Positions 1-5,884 of a stretch of 10,471 bases of DNA are shown in pieces. The notes beneath the pieces are model-generated. The model ran no database searches and was not told where the DNA came from. It saw nothing but the letters and a program-made list of their open reading frames with translations. Source of the stretch: Candidatus Bathyarchaeota archaeon (GTDB lineage: Archaea; Thermoproteota; Bathyarchaeia; TCS64); contig DAOVCM010000015.1 in NCBI GenBank assembly GCA_030670015.1, positions 1 to 10,471 on the forward strand, written 5' to 3'. The translations under genes and the position numbers were made by a program. The first letter of the stretch is position 1; every line of letters starts with the position of its first letter.

Positions 1-456
1 GACAGCGTCGAATCGGCTATAAAACGCCTGCTAACAAGACCAATGAACATCCCAAAGATGATGCTCCCCCTCATGAACGTTCTACTGCAGATTAGGCGAG
101 TGAAACTGAGGGACCAGATAGCCCGACGAGTCGTCACCGTCACTGAGGTCATAGGAGATACCCCGAGCGAAGAAGGCGTAAGACTACAAAACATATTTGG
201 ATTCAACTCAGAAGACGATTGTTTTACCCGTGATACAACATCTGGTGGAGGCTCTGAAATCTTCAAACTGATTTCTATGATCAAGCAGATTCCCGTTGAC
301 AAGTTGACAGAAGAGCAGTCACGACGGGAGACTATACTGAGGTGGATGGCGGAGAGGGAGATCAAAACCTATGAGGAGGTCGCCGACATGGTCAGGAGCT
401 ATTACGTCAACCCCGATGAGGTCTATAACGCGGCGAGGCTGGGATCTACGGTATGA
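1..456 (+). CDS. Type IV pilus/archaellum-type secretion ATPase, C-terminal part (partial)
   Basis: This is the 3' end of a gene whose start lies before the window; the frame is open from base 1 to a TGA at 454-456. The first 50 codons match the end of the GspE/ArlI/TadA ATPase core: a D-S-x-x-x-A-I-x-R-L segment, then N-I-P-K-M-M-L-P-L and an R-R-V-x-x-V-T-E-V-I-G strand. The rest is the C-terminal helical tail typical of archaeal members, ending in E-E-V-A-D-M-V-R-S-Y-Y. Walker A and B would lie upstream and cannot be checked. In this family the ATPase is a cytoplasmic hexamer that powers filament assembly through the membrane platform. The stop overlaps the next start (ATGA), indicating translational coupling to the platform genes. 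Archaellum, adhesive pilus and Tad-like pilus ATPases cannot be separated from this fragment. Confidence 0.85.
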   Translation, partial: DSVESAIKRLLTRPMNIPKMMLPLMNVLLQIRRVKLRDQIARRVVTVTEVIGDTPSEEGVRLQNIFGFNSEDDCFTRDTTSGGGSEIFKLISMIKQIPVDKLTEEQSRRETILRWMAEREIKTYEEVADMVRSYYVNPDEVYNAARLGSTV

Positions 457-1280
457 GGCTACCTGCTTCTACAGAGTTCAGGGAAATATATGGAGAGAGC
501 GGTGTCTCTCTACTCTATCAAGACTATGTAAAGCGGATGGCTTTTTACATCTCGATGGCTTTCACCTTGACGGCCACATCTTTCACGTTGGCCCATCACT
601 TCTTCCTTCATCTGCCTGGGCCAAGACTGATCCCTGCTGTCTTCTCCCTATCTCTCGCTGTTTCAGGCCTGATCGCGTTCATTCTCCTCTACTATCCGTT
701 ACACCATAGAAACCAGAGGCGAGGGAAGCTCGAGAACGATCTTGTCTACTCCCTCAGCTACATGACTGTCCTCTCTGCCAGTGGGATCCCGATAGAGCGT
801 ATCATGGAGAGGGTCTCCGAGGTGGAGGAGAACCCATCTCTAAAGCAGCTGGCTACGAAGTTCATGATGAACATTGAGCTCTTCGGCTTCGATGCGACCT
901 CCGCCTTAAGGGACATCTCAAGTAGAAGCCCATCTGACATCCTGAAGAAGCTGCTGGACAGCATGAACAACACCATACAGACGAGCGGAGACCTCAAGGG
1001 TCTCTTAACTTACGAGGTTGAGCGGCTGCTGCAGAGGAAGAGGGATGGGTTAAAAAAGATGATGGGGACACTGACCTACATAGGTGAAATGTACGTCACC
1101 CTGATGGTCGTAGCCCCCATTCTCTTCATCCTAATGCTCACAATTCTCTCTGTGATGGGTAGCGGTCCCTTCGGTACATCATCTATCCTACAGCTCAACC
1201 TCATCGTTTTCTTCGGCATCCCCCTCATCGCTACAGGCTTCTTGATCGTCCTTGACACAGTCCTCAGAGGTGAAGAGTAG
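453..1280 (+). CDS. Archaeal pilus platform protein, first T2SSF half (TadB/ArlJ-like)
   Basis: The product is a 275-residue inner-membrane protein. Two hydrophobic segments lie at about residues 30-50 and 57-80, followed by a cytoplasmic T2SSF-type helical domain at about 92-200. That domain shows L-S-Y-M-T-V-L-S-A-S-G-I-P, I-E-L-F-G-F-D and T-S-G-D-L-K-G motifs characteristic of ArlJ/FlaJ-like platforms. Two more membrane segments lie at about 207-235 and 248-268. Archaeal ArlJ proteins normally have two such domains in one chain of about 500-570 residues; here each half has its own gene. The ATG overlaps the ATPase stop (ATGA) and the TAG stop shares its last G with the GTG start of the next gene, so all three should be co-translated. 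Family is clear; the exact filament type is not. Confidence 0.85.
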   Translation: MRLPASTEFREIYGESGVSLLYQDYVKRMAFYISMAFTLTATSFTLAHHFFLHLPGPRLIPAVFSLSLAVSGLIAFILLYYPLHHRNQRRGKLENDLVYSLSYMTVLSASGIPIERIMERVSEVEENPSLKQLATKFMMNIELFGFDATSALRDISSRSPSDILKKLLDSMNNTIQTSGDLKGLLTYEVERLLQRKRDGLKKMMGTLTYIGEMYVTLMVVAPILFILMLTILSVMGSGPFGTSSILQLNLIVFFGIPLIATGFLIVLDTVLRGEE

Positions 1281-2149
1281 TGTACTTCAACCGTCGATAC
1301 AAGATAGCTGTCTACTCTATCTCAATAACTTTGGTCATCGTCCTCTTCGTACTCATACTCCTCCAAGGTGTCTATGTGCCCTCAAAGCCTTACTTCATAC
1401 CAATTGACCAAAAATTAAACAACGCCTTAGTGCTGGGGCTCATCCTCGCTCTCACACCGCCAGCTATCCTAGAGTTCAACAACAGCCGGTGGATGCACGG
1501 GGTTGATAAGAACATTCCAAGGCTCCTCAGGGACGTTACTGAGTCTGTCAGATCAGGAGTCCCCCTCATAGCTGCGCTAGAGGACGCCTCTTCCAGGGAC
1601 TACGGTCCGGTCTCAAAACCCCTGGAATCGGCAATGGTCAAATTCAACCTGACCTCCAACTTAGAGGGGGCCCTCACGGGGCTAGGTGACAGACTGATAA
1701 GACCCGTTGCGAAGCGGATGAGCATTATTCTCCTTGAAGCCTACGAGACTGGAGGCAGGATAATCGACGTCCTTAACACAAGCGTAAACCTGTTCACAAG
1801 TCTGCACGAATACAGGGAGGAAAGGGACACCCAGATGAGGCCATACATACTCATCGTCTACCTCAGCTCACTCGTATTCCTCGTCATCTCCTGGGTGATC
1901 CTCATTCAATTCCTTGCACCACTATCACAATCGCAGGCAGACCCCCTCGTGGTTCAGTCGGGTCTCCTCAAAAATGTTCTTGATATACATTATTACAAGT
2001 CCATACTGTTCTGGGCAGCTGTAATGGAGGCTCTCTTCGGTGGAATCGTCGCAGGTAAGATCAGAGGAGGGCGAATTAGCGCCGGGCTGATACACTCCGT
2101 GTTACTCCTTATAATAACCATCACCTTCTTCAACTCGTTTAGTGTATAG
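1280..2149 (+). CDS. Archaeal pilus platform protein, second T2SSF half (TadC/ArlJ-like)
   Basis: The product is a 289-residue membrane protein with a GTG start overlapping the previous TAG by one base. Hydrophobic segments lie at about residues 9-33, 47-65, 188-212, 240-257 and 266-286. The cytoplasmic T2SSF domain between them carries I-P-R-L-L-R-D-V-T-E-S-V-R-S-G-V-P-L, a R-x-x-x-I-L-L-E-A-Y-E-T-G-G motif near residue 155, and D-V-L. These are hallmarks of the C-terminal half of archaeal ArlJ/FlaJ platforms. It presumably pairs with the upstream platform protein to rebuild the two-domain platform that the ATPase drives. No pilin gene or class III signal peptide is visible downstream, so the filament subunit must be encoded elsewhere, perhaps before base 1. 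The next gene starts 11 bases after the stop. Confidence 0.84.
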   Translation: MYFNRRYKIAVYSISITLVIVLFVLILLQGVYVPSKPYFIPIDQKLNNALVLGLILALTPPAILEFNNSRWMHGVDKNIPRLLRDVTESVRSGVPLIAALEDASSRDYGPVSKPLESAMVKFNLTSNLEGALTGLGDRLIRPVAKRMSIILLEAYETGGRIIDVLNTSVNLFTSLHEYREERDTQMRPYILIVYLSSLVFLVISWVILIQFLAPLSQSQADPLVVQSGLLKNVLDIHYYKSILFWAAVMEALFGGIVAGKIRGGRISAGLIHSVLLLIITITFFNSFSV

Positions 2150-2160
2150 GTGACACAGAG

Positions 2161-3165
2161 ATGAGTCAGGCAAGCCTTAAAACATCGACACTAACCGACG
2201 AGGAGAAATCTCTTCTAACCAGAATCGTCGATAAAGACATCAGAGAAATTACACCGAGCATAAGTGCTGAGGGTATTGTATACAAAGGTCTCACCGACAT
2301 CACCGAAGATTACGATTGGCGTAAGCTCAGGCGACTATTAAATTCTCTCTCGGATAAAGAATTTCTCGTCGCCAAGGAGACCGATAGAGCTCTTTTATGC
2401 CCAAAGTGTGGGGCCATACATGTTTTCTCAAAGTATACCTGTCCGAACTGCCAATCGACCGAAGTAATCCGAGTAGAACTCATCGAGCATCCCTTTTGCG
2501 GATATACAGGAATTAAGAAGAACTTCATTTTAGGGTCATCCCTCATTTGCCCGAGCTGTAAGACTAATCTAGGATCACTCGACAAGAGACCTCTCGGGAA
2601 CGGTTCTAAGGAAGACTACAGGATCATAGGTTCCAGCTTTGAATGTGAAAAATGCGGTAATAGATTCAACAAACCAAACGTTCTACACATCTGCAAAGAA
2701 TGTGTAGCAATCTTCGACTACAAGATAGCAAGATATGAAAAGATATTCAACTATGAGATCCCAGAACAGGTCATAAAAATCATGCGATCGCCGGGCGAAT
2801 GTACTATTCTGCTAATCGAGGACAATCCTGACGATGCAAAGATAATAACGAGATACCTCACAAAGTCAAGAGAACTATATAGAATTGAGCATGCCAGTTC
2901 TGGAGAAGAAGGTCTCGAAAAAGCTATGAATAAATATTTTGACGTGATATTGCTCGACTACAAATTACCCGACATGAATGGTATAGAAATAATGGAAGAA
3001 AGCAAGAAGAGAAATATTCACATACCAATAATCATGCTTACAGGGGCTGATGACCGGAAAATCGCTGTTGAAGCCATGAAGCTTGGTGCTGCAGACTACA
3101 TCGTTAAATCATTGGACTCGTATAAAAAACTACCATCAGTAATCAAACAGATAATAAATAAATGA
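2161..3165 (+). CDS. TackOD1-type cysteine-rich protein fused to a C-terminal response-regulator receiver domain
   Basis: The product has 334 residues. Residues 1-75 are helical with no obvious family. Residues 80-181 hold repeated cysteine pairs (C80/C83, C94/C97, C113, C130/C133, C162/C165, C178/C181) with the I-E-H-P-F-C-G-Y feature near 110, the pattern I associate with the TackOD1 (thaumarchaeal output domain 1) metal-binding family. Residues 213-334 are a complete receiver domain: acidic pair E220/D221, phosphoacceptor D266 in L-L-D-Y-K-L-P-D-M-N-G, T294 and K316. It would therefore accept a phosphoryl group from a histidine kinase not encoded here. AGGTGA at 2148-2153 serves as ribosome-binding site. 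It lies 11 bases after the platform gene and probably in its operon, suggesting control of filament assembly or expression. It appears more AT-rich than the pilus genes, so it may be a later addition. The receiver domain is certain; the TackOD1 label is from memory of the family pattern. Confidence 0.85.
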   Translation: MSQASLKTSTLTDEEKSLLTRIVDKDIREITPSISAEGIVYKGLTDITEDYDWRKLRRLLNSLSDKEFLVAKETDRALLCPKCGAIHVFSKYTCPNCQSTEVIRVELIEHPFCGYTGIKKNFILGSSLICPSCKTNLGSLDKRPLGNGSKEDYRIIGSSFECEKCGNRFNKPNVLHICKECVAIFDYKIARYEKIFNYEIPEQVIKIMRSPGECTILLIEDNPDDAKIITRYLTKSRELYRIEHASSGEEGLEKAMNKYFDVILLDYKLPDMNGIEIMEESKKRNIHIPIIMLTGADDRKIAVEAMKLGAADYIVKSLDSYKKLPSVIKQIINK

Positions 3166-3383
3166 GACCCCAAAACTACCCTCAATTAATAACTTACATA
3201 GGCAACTTAAATAAAACAAACCTACTGAAAGAGATGTACAATCATGCCTGTTAATATGGGGAGCGCTCGTTAAGCAAACGAACATGAAAAAATGCATACC
3301 ACGAATAGGAAATTGAATATATTCTAGAACTTTTAGAATGTGATTAAAAAATGAAGCCTATACAATTAGGTTTCACGTGAAGA
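3166..3383. other. Convergent intergenic region with a small hairpin
   Basis: AT-rich spacer between the receiver gene and rps25e, whose 3' ends face each other. It contains a short perfect hairpin (ATTCTA at 3321-3326, TAGAAT at 3334-3339) and the minus-strand T-tract of rps25e. I see no gene, tRNA or repeat. Confidence 0.5.
3346..3351 (-). terminator. T6 tract, probable rps25e terminator
   Basis: Six A on the plus strand read as six T on the minus strand, 33 bases past the rps25e stop. Oligo-T tracts are the usual archaeal intrinsic termination signal; no strong hairpin is required. Confidence 0.45.
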
Positions 3384-3695
3384 TCAATTGCTATCTGTTA
3401 GAAGTTGATATACCTTAAGGTTGTGGCTTCTCGAGACTAAGTTAATAAGCTTGTCCCTTCTGAGTCCCTCAAGCAGCCTTTTCGCTACGCTTACCTTGAT
3501 GTTAAGCTGGACGGCAACTCCAGTCGGGGTGATGGCCTTCATCTTCTTGAAATGCTCCATCAGCTCATCATTGTTGAGGTCGGGGATATCTAGGGAACCT
3601 ATTGTCTTCTCGACCCGTCCCTTCTCCTTCTTCTCCTCTCTGTCCCTCCGCTGCTGTTGTTTCTCAATTTGTCTAAGACTCTTCTTCTGAGGCAT
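3384..3695 (-). CDS. rps25e: 30S ribosomal protein eS25 (S25e)
   Basis: The product has 103 residues, close to the family's usual 100-115. It shows the full archaeal eS25 layout: a basic, charged N-terminal tail (residues 1-30, rich in K, R, E and Q) followed by a winged-helix domain. The conserved core M-K-A-I-T-P is near residue 52, then V-A-x-Q-L-N-I-K-V-S-V-A-K, then the terminal S-H-N-L-K-V-Y. It is a small-subunit component, present in archaea and eukaryotes but absent from bacteria, which fixes the domain of life of this window. The ATG at 3695 has a TATA-like TTTATCAG at 3726-3733 about 35 bases upstream on the same strand, so the message probably starts close to the start codon. It is a single-gene unit with no ribosomal neighbours in view. 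Confidence 0.93.
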   Translation of the reverse strand: MPQKKSLRQIEKQQQRRDREEKKEKGRVEKTIGSLDIPDLNNDELMEHFKKMKAITPTGVAVQLNIKVSVAKRLLEGLRRDKLINLVSRSHNLKVYQLLTDSN

Positions 3696-3725
3696 CCTAT
3701 ACTCACAAATACGTTTAACGGGTGA

Positions 3726-3733
3726 CTGATAAA
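3726..3733 (-). promoter_or_regulatory. TATA-like box for rps25e
   Basis: TTTATCAG on the minus strand is centred about 35 bases before the rps25e ATG, the spacing expected for a leaderless or very short-leader archaeal transcript. Motif match is moderate only. Confidence 0.35.
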
Positions 3734-3808
3734 TCTGACGCCGGAAGATTCAACGTATTGATAAACCATGAGTCATCGAAGAGGCTATCCACCCCCGTCA
3801 CCTCTAGT

Positions 3809-4180
3809 CTATAACCTTGCGACTTTCTCTATCCATTCCTCGGTGTAATTATCGCAGTAGCATAGGAGCCTACTCATCATTTTCGTGATCCCTAATTAGC
3901 CTTGCCGAAGTATTCTTCCGTCTTTTCGAGGTATTGCTTCTCTGCCTATAAACCAAGTAGTCCTCGAAGACCTGAGGTTTCTTGTAGATGGTGAAGACCC
4001 ACCTGTCAATCATGTCGATGTCGGCTAATTAGTGTTAAGCAGGTCTTCTTGAGGTAGACGCTCACCCCGTTCCGTTTAGCTATCTCCTTCCTGGGGGGAT
4101 GTAAGGTGTTGTAGATATTGGGAGAGAACGGAGCGTTCATCGACATGTCTTTAGCCTCGCGCGCGGACGAGTTCAATAAT
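3809..4180 (-). pseudogene. Degenerate, multiply frameshifted gene remnant, unidentified
   Basis: Read on the minus strand, three protein-like stretches lie in different frames. The first runs from about 4180 through M-S-M-N-A-P-F-S-P-N-I-Y (ATG at 4146) to a TGA at 4006-4008. The second starts near 4022 with D-I-D-M-I-D-R-W-V-F-T-I-Y-K-K and stays open to 3870, with a competing protein-like stretch (Y-L-E-K-T-E-E-Y-F-G-K) in another frame at about 3895-3945. The third, ATG at 3880, reads M-M-S-R-L-L-C-Y-C-D-N-Y-T-E-E-W to a TAG at 3809-3811. Third-base choice and amino-acid mix look coding, so I infer one former gene of about 110-125 codons broken by at least two frameshifts. I do not recognise the family. 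Its 5' end runs into the repeat copy at 4158-4200. Confidence 0.5.
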
Positions 4181-4200
4181 TGTGTGTAAAATGGTTTTAA
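4158..4200 (+). repeat. Repeat copy R1 (partial) with a CGCGCGCG end
   Basis: Bases 4168-4200 match the reverse complement of 5639-5671 at 32 of 33 positions. The match is flanked outward by a CGCGCGCG block (4158-4165), which corresponds to GTGCGCGC at 5675-5682. Beyond 4200 the similarity to R3 stops, so this is a half copy. It forms the left member of an inverted pair that encloses the 4.2-5.6 kb island, and the stop codon of the small zinc-type gene lies inside it. Confidence 0.8.
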
Positions 4201-4391
4201 GGTGACTGGCGCCCTTCTTCGCTATTTAGCTGAGTACATTTTGGACAAGGTGGAATATGGGAAGGCTTGTTTTTGAATATCAATATAGTCTCTTTTCCTC
4301 TTCGGGGATAGTCAGGACACTCTTTGTGCCAGTGATAGTATTCATCTAGATCAGATTGTTCCCCATGAATCCTTTTCAGATATTCAGCCAT
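4197..4391 (-). CDS. Small Cys/His-rich protein, probable zinc-binding, unknown function
   Basis: The product has 64 residues starting at the ATG at 4391; a longer upstream frame exists but the promoter position favours this start. Possible metal ligands are H20, H22, C25, C49 and C52: an H-W-H-K-E-C-P-D-Y-P segment and a later C-P-K-C knuckle. A charged middle (R-R-G-K-E-T-I-L-I-F-K) links them. The composition and paired ligands suggest a single compact zinc-stabilised fold. I do not know a named function. A symmetric TATA box at 4414-4425 lies 28 bases upstream, so the transcript is probably leaderless. The TAA stop (4197-4199) falls inside repeat copy R1, meaning either the repeat supplied the stop or the gene was trimmed there. 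Confidence 0.6.
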   Translation of the reverse strand: MAEYLKRIHGEQSDLDEYYHWHKECPDYPRRGKETILIFKNKPSHIPPCPKCTQLNSEEGRQSP

Positions 4392-4413
4392 TAACACTGA
4401 TAAATGAGTGATT

Positions 4414-4425
4414 ACATATATAATG
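4414..4425. promoter_or_regulatory. Near-symmetric TATA box, possible divergent promoter
   Basis: The sequence ACATATATAATG reads as a TATA-like element on both strands. On the minus strand it is 28 bases before the ATG at 4391 (leaderless spacing). On the plus strand it would place initiation near 4445, upstream of the TTG at 4480. It could therefore drive both island genes. Confidence 0.4.
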
Positions 4426-4479
4426 TGCATGCGAGTGCGCTTAATTAGAGATCTCATAATTAGGTCAGGGGTTCAGAGT

Positions 4480-4731
4480 TTGAAGTCAGAAAATCGCGAT
4501 AGTTACAATGAACGAAATTTTGATAATCTTGTCAATTATTACGAAAAGGAGTTAAGACGTATTCTTCGGGGTGTATCTGTATCCAAAATTCTCAGTAAGT
4601 CAGAAAGAGGGACGTTATTACGCTATGGTGTACTTATCCGAAAAGGGCGGGGACTCCATGTCCAGTGGATGGTCTCTAAACAAGCACTTGACATCCTTTC
4701 TAAAAAAAATGGAAACCTCGCGCGAGAATAA
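4480..4731 (+). CDS. Small hypothetical protein, possibly winged-helix
   Basis: This is an 83-residue frame from a TTG at 4480, preceded by a purine-rich AGGTCAGGGG at 4462-4471. The same frame is open upstream to a GTG at 4408, but that start would overlap the shared promoter. Residues 15-40 are helical (N-L-V-N-Y-Y-E-K-E-L-R-R-I-L). The second half, with E-R-G-T-L-L-R-Y-G-V-L-I-R-K-G-R-G followed by a strand and a terminal helix (K-Q-A-L-D-I-L), resembles the recognition-helix and wing layout of small archaeal winged-helix proteins. That is a shape-level impression, not a family match. It ends in the CTCGCGCGAG palindrome at 4717-4726, 122 bases before the YkgJ-like gene. It could be a regulator of the island or simply a remnant. 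Confidence 0.42.
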   Translation: MKSENRDSYNERNFDNLVNYYEKELRRILRGVSVSKILSKSERGTLLRYGVLIRKGRGLHVQWMVSKQALDILSKKNGNLARE

Positions 4732-4788
4732 ACGCTCATCTAAAAGAGATGATATACTGAGTCAAAGATGCTTTATCACTCGCGTGAG
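4717..4788. repeat. Pair of CTCGCG(C/T)GAG palindromes, 62 bases apart
   Basis: CTCGCGCGAG at 4717-4726 and CTCGCGTGAG at 4779-4788 flank a short AT-rich stretch. They differ by one base and each is a 10-base palindrome or near-palindrome. The spacing is similar to the roughly 80-base unit R3, but the interior is unrelated. They may be small insertion ends or protein-binding sites. Confidence 0.4.
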
Positions 4789-4853
4789 CGAACCAAGGGT
4801 CCTAGATGCCCTATTAAAGAACAAAAAGGATAGACACTTAGGAGACATTTCTC

Positions 4854-5282
4854 TTGGAATGCAAAGAATTCGATTCTAAAAAAAATAATGAAACTAAGAA
4901 ACATCTCTTGAGCAGTGGCATTCCATGCACGATTCACAACTGTGTCAAATGTTGTATAGAGACCCGTATGCCTCTCTCGCGTTTTGATATAGAGAGAATC
5001 TCCAGACAGGGATACAGGTTCAAAGATTTTGTCGTGAAACGAAGAAAAGAGCGTCATTTGAAAAACAGTAATGGTAGATGCGTTTTTCTCGGAGATAATG
5101 GTTGTACAATATACTCTTTCAGACCCGAAGGATGCCAGCTTTATCCACTGGTATATAATGAAAATAAGGGGAAAGTCGTTATTCATGACTTATGTCCATA
5201 CGGCCATGAGTTCAAAGTCAGCAGAGAGGATATAGAGAATTTATATGCTTTCTTCAAGAAACTCTCCAAAAAAAGGGAGTAA
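4854..5282 (+). CDS. YkgJ-family cysteine-cluster protein
   Basis: The product has 142 residues from a TTG start; a TAG 15 bases upstream in frame rules out a longer form, and AGGAGA at 4840-4845 gives a good ribosome-binding site. The cysteines follow the YkgJ (UPF0153, putative Fe/Zn-chelating) pattern: C30-x-x-C33-C34, then C76-x-F-L, C84-T-I-Y, and R-P-x-x-C94 followed by a P-L. Two further cysteines, C25 and C114 (D-L-C-P-Y-G), add to the set. The family is widespread and thought to bind a metal or Fe-S cluster, but its biochemical role is poorly defined; some members associate with protein methylation or flagellar genes. Here it sits in an island between repeat copies, in the same orientation as the preceding small ORF. 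The gene looks intact. Confidence 0.82.
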   Translation: MECKEFDSKKNNETKKHLLSSGIPCTIHNCVKCCIETRMPLSRFDIERISRQGYRFKDFVVKRRKERHLKNSNGRCVFLGDNGCTIYSFRPEGCQLYPLVYNENKGKVVIHDLCPYGHEFKVSREDIENLYAFFKKLSKKRE

Positions 5283-5599
5283 TAATATCAAAGGCGCACG
5301 CGCGCGACCAGAACGGCTCGTTGCAGGTGGTATGTGTTGGGTTAAATTTTATCCTCAGATTGTGCTAGTTCTAGTCTGGTGAATGATTGATGCCAAAAAC
5401 TGCAGACCATCTAGGCGAGTTATAATTCATTAAAACATGCTCCCGAGTCATGTTAAATGGTTTTAAATCTTATTTTATGATATGAGGGCAATCATGGGAC
5501 GCGCGTATCACTGCTTAAAGCTTATATTAAAGAAAAAGTAATAGCAGTTTCCTGCTGGTTTGTTTAAGAAGAGCGTGCTGTCACTACTTTAAGGATCCA
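5283..5599. other. AT-rich non-coding part of the island
   Basis: About 320 bases without a convincing gene on either strand. It contains a CGCGCGCG block at 5299-5306, a short stem (AACATG and CATGTT around 5435-5453) and repeat copy R2. No tRNA fold, C/D-box pair or CRISPR-like periodicity is seen. Confidence 0.5.
5443..5505 (+). repeat. Repeat copy R2 (partial) ending in CGCGCG
   Basis: Bases 5452-5493 match the reverse complement of 5612-5653 at 37 of 42 positions, so R2 and R3 form an inverted pair about 120 bases apart. R2 lacks most of the other half shared by R1 and R3, although CCGAGTCAT at 5443-5451 may be its remnant after an internal deletion. It ends in CGCGCG at 5500-5505, matching the CGCGC end of R3. 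Confidence 0.75.
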
Positions 5600-5600
5600 C

Positions 5601-5682
5601 TCGCGCACTAGGATTGCCCATAAATCATAAAATGAGATTTAAAACCATTTTACACACAATTAATGAACTCGCCCGTGCGCGC
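5601..5682 (-). repeat. Repeat copy R3, the most complete unit (about 82 bases), MITE-like
   Basis: This is the only copy with both halves. One half is shared with R1 (32 of 33 bases) and the other with R2 (37 of 42 bases). Its ends form a 7-base terminal inverted repeat, CGCGCAC at 5602-5608 and GTGCGCG at 5675-5681. Small size, AT-rich interior, inverted ends and several diverged copies are what a MITE-like non-autonomous element would show, but no transposase or target-site duplication can be pointed to. It sits at the broken end of the VOC fragment. Confidence 0.7.
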
Positions 5683-5884
5683 CTGCCTCGAGCATGTCAT
5701 CCTTCTCCTCTTCAACGTTATCCACCGCGAAGGCGATATGGGCGAAACCCGGCCTATTTGGCAACGGTACAAGATGCTCGGCCTCTGGGTTGTACTGGAA
5801 TATCTCTAAGGTAGGACCTCACTCGCCATATCCGGGTAGCCTTAAGTATATGCCCCTGAACTCAGCACCCTTAATACTTATTCC
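5660..5884 (-). pseudogene. VOC (glyoxalase/epimerase-like) superfamily protein, truncated remnant with an internal stop
   Basis: On the minus strand this reads as the middle of a vicinal-oxygen-chelate protein: I-K-G-A-E-F-R-G-I-Y-L-R-L-P, then P-T-L-E-I-F-Q-Y-N-P, then G-F-A-H-I-A-F-A-V-D-N-V-E-E. Glu of the L-E-I-F strand and His of F-A-H-I-A are at the usual metal-ligand positions. An in-frame TGA (5819-5821) interrupts G-Y-G-E-stop-G-P-T. The beginning of the protein is missing where the frame meets the adjacent methyltransferase fragment, and the end is lost inside repeat R3, where it runs to a TAA at 5660-5662. Family members act on small carbonyl or acyl-CoA substrates; this copy cannot be functional. 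Confidence 0.75.

Noticed and set aside
4571..4879. Plus-strand 102-residue frame overlapping the winged-helix-like ORF and the YkgJ start
   Set aside because: No recognisable motif, and it overlaps two better candidates; it might reflect a frameshifted extension of the 4480-4731 gene, but nothing shows this.
4776..5186. Minus-strand frame opposite the YkgJ-like gene
   Set aside because: The cysteine pattern, ribosome-binding site and family match favour the plus strand.
5443..5682. CRISPR-like array from the repeat copies
   Set aside because: Copies are inverted, partial and irregularly spaced, with no spacers or cas genes.
4158..5682. Insertion sequence with R1 and R3 as terminal inverted repeats
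   Set aside because: No transposase lies between them, the third copy R2 is internal, and R1 is only half a unit, so I report a repeat family rather than a defined insertion sequence.
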